Positions 27,005 to 36,640 are shown, numbered from the stretch's first letter. The stretch: 64,000 nt of DNA from an uncultured Flavobacteriales bacterium (GCA_943788725.1 CALSRJ010000004.1:1-64000), one strand, 5' to 3'. A program made the numbers and translations. Notes: generated by a model from the sequence alone, not told the origin.

Positions 27005-28719
27005 TTATCCGAGGCAAATACATACGTTTTTTAGGACTCTTTCTACTGGTATTGTGCGCTGCGAGCGCTAAGACGCAGGAAGTCGTATACCCTTCGGAAG
27101 CGGAAATACAATTTGCACGGAGGTTTATCGATGCGGAGAAGGAGCGCCACTTGGGGAACTACCAAGCCTCGCTTGAGCTGTTTGACCGGTGCTTGATCCT
27201 CAATCCGCAAAGTGACGCGGTGCATTTTGGAAAAGGCAAGGTGTACCTAGAGCAAGAACAGTATGGATTGGCGGAAACAGCCTTTGAAAGTGCCTATACA
27301 CTTAATCCAGATAACAAATGGTACGCGTTGAGCTATGCTCAAGTGCTGCTGGATCAGCTGAAATTCAAAGAAGCGTCACAGGTGTATAAGAAAGTATCGG
27401 CATCCTATCCCCAGGATACGGAACTGAAGTTGGATTATGCCAATACACTTCTGTTCGCCGGCAAAGAGAAAGCAGCCCTTAAGGTGTACGACGAGATTGA
27501 GGCGATTACTGGGCCGAGCCACGAGATCAACCTTAGGAAGTCAGAATATTTCATCAGCCAGCACAAGTATGAAGCGGCGGTGGTGGAACTAAAGAAATTG
27601 ATAGCGCTATATCCTGAAGACACGCAACTGTATGGAATGCTGGCCGAGTTATATAGGGTCCAAGGAAAGGTCGACGAGGCCATTCAAATGTTCCAGGACG
27701 CCTACAAGGCCAATCCTACCAATCCAATTTTTCAGCTCTCCTTAGCTGAGTATTACGATCGCACGAATGAGCCGGACACCGCTTTCAGCTACTTGAAAAA
27801 GGCGTTCCTTAATCCGAACCTTGACATCGATCGGAAAGTTGGGGTGCTGCTCAGAATGTACGACAAGGCCGAACAGGACCAGGTTACGCGTCAACGTGTG
27901 CTTGGGCTTTGCGAAGCGGTTGTGGAAACCCATCCGGGAGAGGCGAAGGCGTATTCGATCTACGGCGATTTTTTAAACCTCGAAGGCGATAAGACGGGTG
28001 CTCTGCGGCAATTTCACAAGGCCACAGAATTGGATCCTTCGCGATTTGCGATTTGGTCGCAAATCTTGCTGATCGAATCTGAGCTGAACCTTACGGAGGC
28101 GCTTGCAGACGACAGCGAGCGGGCCTTGGAACTCTTCCCGGCGCAACCGACCGTATACTTTTTCAACGGAATTGCCAATACACAACTCGAGCGATGGGAG
28201 GCGGCGGTTAAGAGCCTGCGGATAGGAGCCCAAATGGTCATTGGGAACAATGCACTTTCGGCACAGATGCTTGCTAGTCTTGGCGATGCTTACCATGAAG
28301 TAGGGCGGGAAATGTCCTCTGACAGCGCCTACGAAGCAGCCTTGTTATTTGACCCCAACAATACATATGTGCTCAACAACTACAGCTATTTTCTTTCTCT
28401 GAGAGGGGTTAAATTGGAAAGGGCAAAAGAGATGTCTGCAAAGACCCTCACCTTGGAGCCAGACAATCCATCGTACCTAGACACCTACGGTTGGATCCTA
28501 TATAAAATGAATGCTTTTGAAGAAGCTGAAACCTATTTGGGCAAAGCGCTGTTCAATGGGGGAGAAAACTCTGCTGAGGTGCTCGAGCATTTTGGAGATG
28601 CCTTGTTCCAATTGGATAGAAAGGAAGAGGCGGTTGGATATTGGAAAAGAGCGTTAGAACTTGAAGGGGAAAATGCACCATTGCAGCGGAAGGTTGATAC
28701 AAGAACCTTGAATGAATAA
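27001..28719 (+). CDS. Secreted tetratricopeptide-repeat protein
   Basis: 572 residues. A TTG start overlapping the upstream stop gives a signal peptide (MIIRGKYIRFLGLFLLVLC, cut after about 24). The rest is a continuous array of roughly 14 TPR units of 34 residues (for example LGNYQASLELFDRCLILNP and FLNLEGDKTGALRQFHKATELDP). Likely a periplasmic scaffold. The neighbours (nucleotidyltransferase, DUF4292, EnvC-like) form a flavobacterial envelope cluster, but its direct partner is unknown. Confidence 0.85.
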   Translation: MIIRGKYIRFLGLFLLVLCAASAKTQEVVYPSEAEIQFARRFIDAEKERHLGNYQASLELFDRCLILNPQSDAVHFGKGKVYLEQEQYGLAETAFESAYTLNPDNKWYALSYAQVLLDQLKFKEASQVYKKVSASYPQDTELKLDYANTLLFAGKEKAALKVYDEIEAITGPSHEINLRKSEYFISQHKYEAAVVELKKLIALYPEDTQLYGMLAELYRVQGKVDEAIQMFQDAYKANPTNPIFQLSLAEYYDRTNEPDTAFSYLKKAFLNPNLDIDRKVGVLLRMYDKAEQDQVTRQRVLGLCEAVVETHPGEAKAYSIYGDFLNLEGDKTGALRQFHKATELDPSRFAIWSQILLIESELNLTEALADDSERALELFPAQPTVYFFNGIANTQLERWEAAVKSLRIGAQMVIGNNALSAQMLASLGDAYHEVGREMSSDSAYEAALLFDPNNTYVLNNYSYFLSLRGVKLERAKEMSAKTLTLEPDNPSYLDTYGWILYKMNAFEEAETYLGKALFNGGENSAEVLEHFGDALFQLDRKEEAVGYWKRALELEGENAPLQRKVDTRTLNE

Positions 28720-29548
28720 CGGGATGAAATATTTGATCGTGGTAGCAATAGCCGTGGTGCTGCTTGCTGGGTGCAAAAGCACGCGAGAGACCGCTGGGGA
28801 TAGGTCTGTTCCGCACCGCAAAACCGAGGAGATTCTAGGGTTGATGAATGAGAATGAACTCAACTGCGAGTGGCTGAGCATCAAATACGATGTAGAGATT
28901 GAATCCGAGAAATTCGAAGACAGTTTCAAGATGTACATCCGCATGAAGCAAGATAGCGTCATTTGGATTTCTGCAACGTATTATTCGGTAGAGGTCGCTC
29001 GATTTCTTTTCCTTCCTGACACGGTAAAATTCATGGACCGCAAGAACAACAAGTATTACGTCGGTGATTACGATTATATACAGGAACGCTTTAAGGTGGA
29101 GGTCAATTTTGAGATCCTAGAGTCATTGCTCCTCTCCAACAGCATTAAATTGCTCGTGATAGAAGCGGAGGAGGGGAAGATTCGCTCTACTAAGGATGGA
29201 GGGGAGTACTACCTGAGTTTTCTGAAGAAAGGACAGTTGAGAAGAGCCTTGAGAAAGGAGGGCGAAGACACCGATCTTGACCTTGATATTGGACTGTGGG
29301 TAGACCCAAATGGATTTCGGCTGACCAAAACGTCGATCATTGACCTTGAATCTGGCCGAAGCTTGTTGGCCGAATACGCTGATTACAAGGAGGTTTGTAA
29401 TTCAGCCTTCCCTAATACCACCCTTTACACGATGCAGACAGCGAATGAACAAGCAAAGGTGAAAACATCCGTTATGAAGATAACGACGGGTAAGGAAGTT
29501 AGCCTTTCCTTTACCATTCCTGAAAAGTATGAAACATTGGTGCCTTAG
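28712..29548 (+). CDS. DUF4292 lipoprotein
   Basis: 278 residues. Lipoprotein signal MKYLIVVAIAVVLLAGC (starting from Met1 or Met5) followed by a LolA/LolB-like beta-rich domain with SFKMYIRMKQDSVIWIS and FLPDTVKFMDRKNNKYYVGDY, which match DUF4292. The fold suggests handling of a lipid or lipoprotein in the periplasm; function is not established. It overlaps both neighbours (8 bases upstream, 20 bases downstream), so it is cotranscribed with the TPR and EnvC-like genes. Confidence 0.85.
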   Translation: MNNGMKYLIVVAIAVVLLAGCKSTRETAGDRSVPHRKTEEILGLMNENELNCEWLSIKYDVEIESEKFEDSFKMYIRMKQDSVIWISATYYSVEVARFLFLPDTVKFMDRKNNKYYVGDYDYIQERFKVEVNFEILESLLLSNSIKLLVIEAEEGKIRSTKDGGEYYLSFLKKGQLRRALRKEGEDTDLDLDIGLWVDPNGFRLTKTSIIDLESGRSLLAEYADYKEVCNSAFPNTTLYTMQTANEQAKVKTSVMKITTGKEVSLSFTIPEKYETLVP

Positions 29549-30728
29549 TCTGATCCTGATCCTCGGTTCGGTCCTTATTGGACACGGACAAACCAGTGAT
29601 GAGCTAAAGCGTAAGCAGCAGAAGTTGCGCGATGAGATTGAGTACAAGGAAAAATTGCTCAAGCAAATCGAAGCGGACAGCAAGAGTTCCAGCACCAAAG
29701 TAGTCCTTATCAATAAGAAGATAAACCAGCGCGAAGAGCTGATCTCCTCGATCCGTGAGGAGATTGATTACCTGGATGATAAGATTGCTGAGAACGAAGA
29801 GTTGATCAAAGCGTTTGAGGGGGATATTGCTCGATTGAAGGAAGAGTATGCACGCATGGTCGAACAGGCCTATAAGACACGGAACTCCAGTCAGAAGCTC
29901 ATGTTCATCTTCGCCAGCGATGATTTTGGACAAGCTTACAGAAGGTTAAAGTACCTCCAACAATTGAGTGAATACCGCCAGCGCCAGGCCGAGGCCATCC
30001 TCGCTGCACAGCGTAGCCTAGAGAGTAAACACTTGGCACTAGAAGGGCAGCGAAAGGAGAAGAACGAAGTACTCAATGCCCAGAACAAAGAAAAGCTCAC
30101 CCTGAACCGAGAGAAGCAAGAGAAGGAGAAGGAATTGAAGGTCCTTTCATCCAAAGAAGCACAGTACAAGAAGGATTTGGCGGCGGCGGAAAAATCCGCT
30201 TCAGAATTGCGTTTGGCCATCAAAAAAGCCATCGAGCGAGAGATTGCTGCGCGAAATGAAGCGGCGGGGACAACAGGTTCTACTTATCAATTGACACCAG
30301 AGGCGCGCGAATTGGGCAACAACTTTGTAGCCAACAAGGGCAAGCTTCCTTGGCCCGTGGACAAAGGAGAAATTGTCGCGAAGTTCGGAGAGCAAGCACA
30401 CCCCTTTCTCAAAGGCATCGTGGTGAAGAAGGACGGACTGACCATTTCTACTACAGGAAATAGTCGGGCGAGAGCAGTGTACGACGGAGAGGTTTCGCGC
30501 ATTATCATCCTTCCTGGAGCGGGCAAGGTGGTGATGATTAGGCACGGAGAGTACATTACCATTTACACCAACCTGAAAGAGACCTTTGTCAATACAGGTG
30601 ACAAGGTGAAAACGAAGGAAGAGATTGGCATCATCCTCACGGACAAGGGCAAGACCGAGATTGAATTCCAGCTATGGAAGAGCACGGACCTGCAGGATCC
30701 AAGCTATTGGTTGTACCAAGCCCGGTAA
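29529..30728 (+). CDS. envC: EnvC-like murein hydrolase activator (degenerate M23)
   Basis: 399 residues: signal peptide (about 1-20), a long coiled coil (about 22-240) and a C-terminal LytM/M23-like domain (about 275-395). The zinc-binding positions of active M23 enzymes are lost: GVVDI-type H/D is replaced by IVVKKDGLTIS, the YxHL position reads IYTNL, and HLHFE reads EIEFQLW. That combination of coiled coil and dead LytM domain is the EnvC arrangement: it activates cell-wall amidases at division rather than cutting wall itself. The amidase partner is not in the window. Contrast with the intact M23 protein at 10018. Confidence 0.87.
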   Translation: MKHWCLSLILILGSVLIGHGQTSDELKRKQQKLRDEIEYKEKLLKQIEADSKSSSTKVVLINKKINQREELISSIREEIDYLDDKIAENEELIKAFEGDIARLKEEYARMVEQAYKTRNSSQKLMFIFASDDFGQAYRRLKYLQQLSEYRQRQAEAILAAQRSLESKHLALEGQRKEKNEVLNAQNKEKLTLNREKQEKEKELKVLSSKEAQYKKDLAAAEKSASELRLAIKKAIEREIAARNEAAGTTGSTYQLTPEARELGNNFVANKGKLPWPVDKGEIVAKFGEQAHPFLKGIVVKKDGLTISTTGNSRARAVYDGEVSRIIILPGAGKVVMIRHGEYITIYTNLKETFVNTGDKVKTKEEIGIILTDKGKTEIEFQLWKSTDLQDPSYWLYQAR

Positions 30729-30729
30729 C

Positions 30730-30763
30730 AAAAAAGCCCTCCCACCATGTGGAAAGGCTTTTC
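30730..30763. terminator. Bidirectional terminator between envC-like and bacilliredoxin genes
   Basis: AAAAAAGCC and GGCTTTT arms enclose a 17-base interior containing a weak CCACC/GGTGG-like pairing; A and T runs on both sides suit both converging genes. The stem is short and imperfect. Confidence 0.7.
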
Positions 30764-30787
30764 TAAAACTATCGATGGAGAATGCTG

Positions 30788-31201
30788 TTAGCAGAACTCG
30801 TCGTACGCGGCCATTAAATTTTCCGCGATGAGTTCAGCTGGCCGACCCTCAATGTGATGACGCTCGATGAAGTGCACAAGCTTGCCATCTTTCATCAAGG
30901 CAATGCTCGGAGAGGATGGAGGATAAGGAAGGAAATATTTCCTCGCTTGGGCTACCGCCTCTTGGTCTACCCCAGCAAATACAGTGACTAATTTGGCGGG
31001 CTTCTTTGCGTGGTCAATGGACATGCGCACTGCTGGGCGAGCATTCGCTGCGGCACAGCCGCAGACACTGTTCACCATGATCAGCGTAGTGCCTTCCATG
31101 TTGTTCATCAGTTGATCCACCTCATTTGCCGATAGCAATTCATCAAACCCCACTTCAGTAAGCTCTGCCTTCATGGGAGCTACGATTTCTTCTGGATACA
31201 T
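30788..31201 (-). CDS. BrxA/BrxB-family bacilliredoxin
   Basis: 137 residues. The conserved CGC active site is C47-G48-C49 in VNSVCGCAAANARP, and LPYPPSSPSIAL is the following family stretch. Thioredoxin-like fold. In Firmicutes these remove bacillithiol from S-bacillithiolated proteins; Bacteroidota also carry them with bacillithiol genes, but the thiol used here is inferred. A full TTTG-N22-TACCTTTG promoter lies upstream. Confidence 0.92.
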   Translation of the reverse strand: MYPEEIVAPMKAELTEVGFDELLSANEVDQLMNNMEGTTLIMVNSVCGCAAANARPAVRMSIDHAKKPAKLVTVFAGVDQEAVAQARKYFLPYPPSSPSIALMKDGKLVHFIERHHIEGRPAELIAENLMAAYDEFC

Positions 31202-31218
31202 AACATTCTAATTTGTGA

Positions 31219-31252
31219 CAAAGGTAACATCTTGGCTGGCAAAGAGTTCAAA
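31219..31252 (-). promoter_or_regulatory. TTTG/TAnnTTTG promoter of the bacilliredoxin gene
   Basis: On the minus strand, TTTG (31249-31252), a 22-base spacer, then TACCTTTG (31219-31226). Both elements match the Bacteroidota consensus, with a spacer in the allowed range. The ATG is 17 bases downstream. Confidence 0.7.
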
Positions 31253-31264
31253 CATACGCGTTGA

Positions 31265-31720
31265 TCAGCCCTGCTTGCGGCGTTCCTGAAAGAACTGCTT
31301 GATGATTGCCCCGCACTCATCCTCCATTACCCCACCAACGCATTCAGTCTTTGGGTGCAGCATGTCAGCGGAGATAGACCGGAAACCGCGTTTCGCGTCG
31401 TGTGCCCCAAAGACTACTTTTCCAATCTGCGACCAAAACAGTGCCCCAGCACACATGGCGCATGGTTCAAGCGTCACATACAGGGTGCACTTATTAAGGT
31501 ATTTCCCGCCCAAATGATTTTCTGCTGCAGTAATCGCCTGCATCTCGGCATGTGCCGTAACGTCATTCAATTGTTCCGTTAAGTTGTGCGCACGGGCAAT
31601 GATGCGACCCTTAGATACCACAACAGCGCCAACGGGCACTTCTCCTTTCTCGTAGGCTACCATCGCCTCTTGAAAAGCGAGCTTCATGAAGTGTTCGTCG
31701 GATAATACGTGGAGTTCCAT
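31265..31720 (-). CDS. tadA: tRNA adenosine(34) deaminase
   Basis: 151 residues. Zinc-deaminase motif HAEMQAI (His57, Glu59) and PCAMCAGAL (Cys87, Cys90), with the TadA-type DAKRGFRSIS and LLHPK-like region following. Converts A34 to inosine in tRNA-Arg. The 3' end is 63 bases from the bacilliredoxin start on the same strand. Confidence 0.93.
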   Translation of the reverse strand: MELHVLSDEHFMKLAFQEAMVAYEKGEVPVGAVVVSKGRIIARAHNLTEQLNDVTAHAEMQAITAAENHLGGKYLNKCTLYVTLEPCAMCAGALFWSQIGKVVFGAHDAKRGFRSISADMLHPKTECVGGVMEDECGAIIKQFFQERRKQG

Positions 31721-31761
31721 GACTGAATTGTCGGATTAGTTGGGCTTAGTGTGTATTTGGT

Positions 31762-31792
31762 TTTGTGGGTATCGTATTTACGGGTAGATTTG
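31762..31792 (+). promoter_or_regulatory. TTTG/TAnnTTTG promoter of the T9SS protein gene
   Basis: TTTG (31762-31765), a 19-base spacer and TAGATTTG (31785-31792) match the Bacteroidota -33/-7 consensus closely; the ATG follows 24 bases later. This also supports the ATG at 31817 over an upstream in-frame start, which would lie before the promoter. Confidence 0.75.
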
Positions 31793-31816
31793 CGAGTTTA
31801 CGTTAAAAATCTAATT

Positions 31817-33340
31817 ATGGCGAGATTATCTACCCTCATCGTTTTGCTGGCATTCAGCCTTTCTTCGTTCGCTCAATTGTCGGTTACCTTAGAAGACAGC
31901 TCGATCTGTCCGGGCGAGTCGGTTTGGATCAAGGCATCAGGCATGAGTCTTTATGCTTGGAGTGACACGATCAATCTTGATACGAATTTTGTAGACTCTG
32001 TGAATTTCAGCGCTACTGCGCCTGGAACGTATGCTATAACTGTGCTTGGATATACGTTCGTGCCGGTGGATACCGATACCGTATCCATCACCATCGTTGT
32101 GAACCCTAACCCTACCGTAAGCATTACTTCTAGCGCTGGCACTTCGTTTTGTGAAGGATCCAGTTCTGAATTGGTTGCCACAGGAGGATACGATACGTAC
32201 ATGTGGACGCCTTCAGGATCGCTGAGTAATGACTCTGCGGATACAGTAATTGCTACGCCATCAGCGGCTACTACCTATCACGTTATGGTCATAGACAGCA
32301 ATGGCTGCATGGGAATGGACAGTATCTCTCTTGACGTTACGGACGGCCCAACCGTTACCATTACAAGTTCAACCGACGCGACAAACGGGTATCTATGCGC
32401 AGGCAATACAGCCACCCTTACCGCGAATGCTGCTGGTATCGCTACCTACGAATGGTCTCCTTCGGCTTCTTTGAACGACAGCACAACCATGACGGTTCAA
32501 GCCACGCCTTCCGCAACGACAACCTACACGGTAGTGGTTACCGACACCAACGGATGTACGGGTTCTGAGTCATTGGAAATTACAGTAAACAGTGCATTGC
32601 CTTCGTTGACGATTAACATTGAAGATGACACCATCTGCTTTGGAACGAGTACGACGATCAGCTGTCAGTCAAACGGAACCTCTTTTTCATGGACACCCGG
32701 TGCTACATTGGATGACCCAACGGCTAAAGATGTCGTTGCCTCACCTACAGCCACTACCACGTACACGGTGGTAGCTACTCGTTTGGGTTGCACAAAGAGC
32801 GGAACGGCAACCATCAATGTGATTGATGCCCCTGTGATTTCTGCTACGCAGAGCTCTGGTGGTGCTGCGATTTGTCTGGATGAAACAGATGAGATCACCG
32901 TAACGTGCCCAGATTGCTTGAGCTATATCTGGAAATTCCCGAACTCAACATTGAACACAACGTCTAACGTTCAGGTGGTATCACCCAACTCTCCAGGGGC
33001 AATCGACATCATCATTTCTGGTATTGATGCCACGGGCTGTAAAGGTGTTGAGACCGTAACGGTGAATGTGGATGATTGCTTTGTTGGGACGCCTTTCGGA
33101 ATTGATGAGTCGGCTACAGCAAACGTCCAGCTCCTGAATGGTGGTTCTCAGATTGAGTTTGTTTCTGCTTCTGTTATTTCGGAAGTAGCGCTGTACAACC
33201 TTCTAGGAGAGAAAGTGATGGACATCCAAAACATGGACAACTCAGTTATCATCTCTTCCACTGAACTGTCAAGTGGTGTGTACATCGCACGGCTTACGGT
33301 AAATGGAAAAGTGCTTACCGAGAAGATCTACATGCAGTAG
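31817..33340 (+). CDS. Ig/PKD-repeat T9SS type A surface protein
   Basis: About 507 residues from ATG 31817. Signal peptide ending SSFAQ, then five to six Ig/PKD-like repeats of about 85-95 residues, each with paired Cys and a phrase of the type TYTVVVTDTNGC. The C-terminal type A sorting tail is seen in VALYNLLGEKVMDI and SSGVYIARLTVNGKVLTEKI. No catalytic domain. Likely a cell-surface adhesin or structural fibre exported by T9SS. A strong terminator follows. Confidence 0.88.
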   Translation: MARLSTLIVLLAFSLSSFAQLSVTLEDSSICPGESVWIKASGMSLYAWSDTINLDTNFVDSVNFSATAPGTYAITVLGYTFVPVDTDTVSITIVVNPNPTVSITSSAGTSFCEGSSSELVATGGYDTYMWTPSGSLSNDSADTVIATPSAATTYHVMVIDSNGCMGMDSISLDVTDGPTVTITSSTDATNGYLCAGNTATLTANAAGIATYEWSPSASLNDSTTMTVQATPSATTTYTVVVTDTNGCTGSESLEITVNSALPSLTINIEDDTICFGTSTTISCQSNGTSFSWTPGATLDDPTAKDVVASPTATTTYTVVATRLGCTKSGTATINVIDAPVISATQSSGGAAICLDETDEITVTCPDCLSYIWKFPNSTLNTTSNVQVVSPNSPGAIDIIISGIDATGCKGVETVTVNVDDCFVGTPFGIDESATANVQLLNGGSQIEFVSASVISEVALYNLLGEKVMDIQNMDNSVIISSTELSSGVYIARLTVNGKVLTEKIYMQ

Positions 33341-33362
33341 TCCTTGAAGAACCTTAATTGTG

Positions 33363-33396
33363 AAAGCCCTGCGTTGTTTGAACGCGGGGCTTTTTT
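33363..33396 (+). terminator. Terminator after the Ig-repeat T9SS gene
   Basis: AAAGCCCTGCGTT and AACGCGGGGCTTT pair with one G-T wobble around GTTTG, followed by six T residues. Confidence 0.93.
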
Positions 33397-33517
33397 GTAT
33401 GGGTTCGTAGAGAGGCGAGACTGGTTGGGTATTTTGCCCGCGTGCATTGTATAGGCACGTTTCAGGATGGTCTTCAACCACCGTCAGCGCTTTGTCTATA
33501 CAAGGATTAGGCACAAT

Positions 33518-33554
33518 GAAAAGGCCCCGACCCCAAGAGGAGACCGAGGCCTTC
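33518..33554 (-). terminator. Terminator of the SprB-repeat gene
   Basis: On the minus strand AAGGCCTCGG...CCGGGGCCTT-type arms (imperfect inner stem) run into TTTT. It lies 30 bases after the stop of the minus-strand gene. Between this and the plus-strand terminator, 33397-33517, is an 8-base inverted repeat TTGTATAG/CTATACAA at 33447 and 33496 and nothing else. Confidence 0.75.
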
Positions 33555-33583
33555 AGTTTCATTTATGCTTGACGCATCCTCTC

Positions 33584-36500
33584 CTATTGAATGATGATGG
33601 TCTGGTGCAGCACTGCTTCCTGTACCTCCAGACGCATAATATAGCTTCCTGCAGGAAGATCGGACACGTTGATGGACGATGTGCCTACAAAGCTTGTTTG
33701 GTGCTTTAGAATGCTTCCCTTTAGGTCAATCAATTGGATCAAAGCCGACTCCATTCCATTGGGCAATCGCACCTGAATCATTTCGCTGGCAGGATTTGGG
33801 AAAATGGCAATCGCATTTTCATGCGTTTCGTCCACGCCGACGAACAGTATAATTACGGCCAAAGAATCACTGGCCATGCAACCGTTGACGTCGGTTTCCG
33901 ATACCATGAGCGTTCCCGAGGGTCCTGCATTCCATTGGATGCTCGCAGCATTACTCGCTGCGGAGGTTACGGACCCGCCCATTGCACTCCAATTATATAC
34001 AGATCCATTCGACACGGGGACGCTGTAGTTGTAGCTCGTCCATGCCTGAACAGAAGCAGCGCCTGAAATAGGGCCAACCGTAGGATCAGGATGGATTGGG
34101 TTAGAACCGATGGAATCGGTGAGTATGGCAGATTGCGCAACGCTATCCGTAACGGTGACCGTATACGCTCCGGCCGCAAGACCTGAGATGTCTTCTGTAG
34201 TTGCGCCATTGCTCCAAGCATATGTGAAAGGAGGCACGCCGCCAATCACGGTCAAGTCAATCGACCCGTTGAGGGTGTTGATGCAAGTTACATCTCCTGA
34301 AACGCTAACCAGACTCAAGCTGGCGACAGTGTCAACCAAGAAATTCTTTACCGCTGAGCAGCCCGATGTATCTGTAACGGTTAGGGTGTAACTGCCAATT
34401 GAAATTCCAGAAAGGTCTTCTGTAGTAGCTGCGTTACTCCAAAGGAATCCATAAGGGACAACGCCACCCGTTACGGTTACATCAATCGCTCCATCGTTAG
34501 ATGACCCGCTCGTAGGAGATGTTATGACACCTGTGATGACGATTTCGTCGGGCTGGTTCACCACAAAGCTGTCGATATACGATGCGGTGTCATTGTCGGT
34601 TACGGTGACGGTATACGTTCCACCATTTAAGCCGAAAAGGTCCTCGGTAGAAGCGCCAGTGCTCCAAGCGAAGGAGTAGGGAGGAAGCCCTCCCGTAACG
34701 GTGAGGTCAATACTTCCTGAGCTGTCTCCAAAACAGGACAGGTCATTGACGGAAGAAGTAACAAGCATTGGTCCGACCACCAACGAAGAATCAACAAAGA
34801 AACAAGCCGTATCACTGCAGCCGATAGAGTCGGTTACCGTTACACAGTAAGTACCTGACATCAAGCTGTCAATGTCTTCAGTAGTGGCGCCATTGGACCA
34901 GCTGAAAGTATAACCAGGTGTTCCGCCGCTAACCGTGAGGTCAATGGATCCGTCAGTAGCAGAGGAAGATGATGCATCCACAATGACGGCACTGATGTTG
35001 AATGAATCGGGTGCGCCGATCATGACGGTGTCTATCCATGTATTTCCTGCCGAATCGGTCATCGTATATGTGTACATGCCACTAGTAAGACCCGTTACGG
35101 AGAAGCTTGTATCGATGTTTCCAAAAAGTTTGTCATTGGTGACGACCACATCGTCACCACCAGCTGAAACGAGGCCAGATTGATAAGCAGAACAATCAAC
35201 ACGGAAGCTTCCGGTTGAGTGAACGCGTTGTCCAGGGCCTACATATATCGAATTGTAGGTATCATTTCCAGACCCACCGAAATTCTTCGCCCAAATCTCC
35301 AATTGATTTGGCCCGATTTTTCCGACAAGGGCATCGTAGTTACCGTTCGAAGTAAGTGTGGTATCTCCAAAGGTGACGTCACCACCAAAGCGACCAGAAA
35401 AGACCAAATAGTCGTCGTCTACGCTTTTCAGGTCGTAGATGAAGTCCGGACCCGACCCGCTCATGACATAGAGGGTATCTAAAGTACCCGCTGAATCCAT
35501 ATAACCGATGAAGGCATCATCCACCACATTAGCAGTGTACAACTGTCCTCCGAAATTTAAAGCCCCCACCCATGAGCCTGCAACATAGAGTCGGTCGCCA
35601 GTGCTGTTGATGTCAATAGAAGTACAAAAATCAGCTCCTGTTGAGCCGCCTTGCGTCAGCCATCCGAACGTTCCGTTGGTGTCAATCGTGGCTACGAAAA
35701 AATCGGCGTTACCTGAAGAGGAAATCGAATTGGAACCGAAGGTTGCACTATTTTGAAAGCGTCCGGTGACGTACACCTTTTCTACCGTTCCGTTGTTTTC
35801 ATAGGCTACGACATCTGTCAAGACATCAAAACCTGATCCTCCGCCAGCGGCTGACCAAAACTCGGTGGTAAGGTTCGTATCCATAACCACGATGAAGGCA
35901 TCAGAATTTCCGGCAGAAGAAAAGCTGTTTCCTGCGAGGGTAATCGATCCGGTATAGTCCCCAAGAAGATATATACGACCCGCAGCGTACTGAATGTTAT
36001 ATCCTTCATCGGCTCCTGAACCACCAACTTGAACAATCGTATCCACGACGCCGGTTGGCAGGTCAACTCTTTCGATGAATCCTTGGTAACCTCCTGTAGA
36101 GGTGATTGAGGCATTTCCGATGGTTGTTGTGCCTGTGAAGTAGCCCGTTACGTAGGCCTTGTCTCCAGCGCCCGTGACTGCATACCCTGCGGTATAGGAA
36201 CCGGCTCCACCTGACCCTGCGTGTGCCCACATTACCTCACTCGTTGTGGCGTTGAAACAGGCCACCCACATTTCTTGCGGAGCACTAGCGACGAGCGTGA
36301 TGGAATCAAAGCTGATGGAATCTTCAAACGTTCCTGTAGCTATATAGATGGGCCCCGTGGAGGTTTCGCCTGCCCATACAGAGTACGAGTAGTTGTTGCC
36401 CGTTCCAGCTCCATGGTTCAAATACGTGTAGTTTGGACTCGTCAGGTTTTCGAACGTGAATGTGTTGGAGTCGATTTGAATCGAGATCGGCGCAAAGCAT

Positions 36501-36640
36501 CCGGCTATGCTGTCGATGGTGTAACTACCGTCGTTGGCATCCCAGCAGGAGGCGTCCTGTGTGGTGACGTTGGTAGAGAATTGTGCGTAGTTGCTCAATG
36601 TAGCAAGTACAAGAAATAGGGCGAGTAGAATTCGCTTCAT
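33584..36640 (-). CDS. SprB-repeat and beta-propeller T9SS type A surface protein
   Basis: 1018 residues. Signal peptide (about 1-19), then half of a SprB-type repeat (NDGSYTIDSIAGCFAPISIQ), then a long propeller-like part (about 60-520) with repeated phrases such as AYVTGYFTGTTTIGN and VYVTGRFQNSATFGS (SBBP type). The SprB repeat seems to resume near 530 (FSVTGLTSGMYTYTMTDSAGN). Four complete SprB repeats follow (about 565-880; GSIDLTVSGGTPGYTFSWSNG and three like it), a PKD-like domain, and a type A tail (IAIFPNPASEMIQVRLP). Surface adhesin exported by T9SS; ligand unknown. It may share a transcript with hemCD upstream (73-base gap). Confidence 0.87.
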   Translation of the reverse strand: MKRILLALFLVLATLSNYAQFSTNVTTQDASCWDANDGSYTIDSIAGCFAPISIQIDSNTFTFENLTSPNYTYLNHGAGTGNNYSYSVWAGETSTGPIYIATGTFEDSISFDSITLVASAPQEMWVACFNATTSEVMWAHAGSGGAGSYTAGYAVTGAGDKAYVTGYFTGTTTIGNASITSTGGYQGFIERVDLPTGVVDTIVQVGGSGADEGYNIQYAAGRIYLLGDYTGSITLAGNSFSSAGNSDAFIVVMDTNLTTEFWSAAGGGSGFDVLTDVVAYENNGTVEKVYVTGRFQNSATFGSNSISSSGNADFFVATIDTNGTFGWLTQGGSTGADFCTSIDINSTGDRLYVAGSWVGALNFGGQLYTANVVDDAFIGYMDSAGTLDTLYVMSGSGPDFIYDLKSVDDDYLVFSGRFGGDVTFGDTTLTSNGNYDALVGKIGPNQLEIWAKNFGGSGNDTYNSIYVGPGQRVHSTGSFRVDCSAYQSGLVSAGGDDVVVTNDKLFGNIDTSFSVTGLTSGMYTYTMTDSAGNTWIDTVMIGAPDSFNISAVIVDASSSSATDGSIDLTVSGGTPGYTFSWSNGATTEDIDSLMSGTYCVTVTDSIGCSDTACFFVDSSLVVGPMLVTSSVNDLSCFGDSSGSIDLTVTGGLPPYSFAWSTGASTEDLFGLNGGTYTVTVTDNDTASYIDSFVVNQPDEIVITGVITSPTSGSSNDGAIDVTVTGGVVPYGFLWSNAATTEDLSGISIGSYTLTVTDTSGCSAVKNFLVDTVASLSLVSVSGDVTCINTLNGSIDLTVIGGVPPFTYAWSNGATTEDISGLAAGAYTVTVTDSVAQSAILTDSIGSNPIHPDPTVGPISGAASVQAWTSYNYSVPVSNGSVYNWSAMGGSVTSAASNAASIQWNAGPSGTLMVSETDVNGCMASDSLAVIILFVGVDETHENAIAIFPNPASEMIQVRLPNGMESALIQLIDLKGSILKHQTSFVGTSSINVSDLPAGSYIMRLEVQEAVLHQTIIIQ

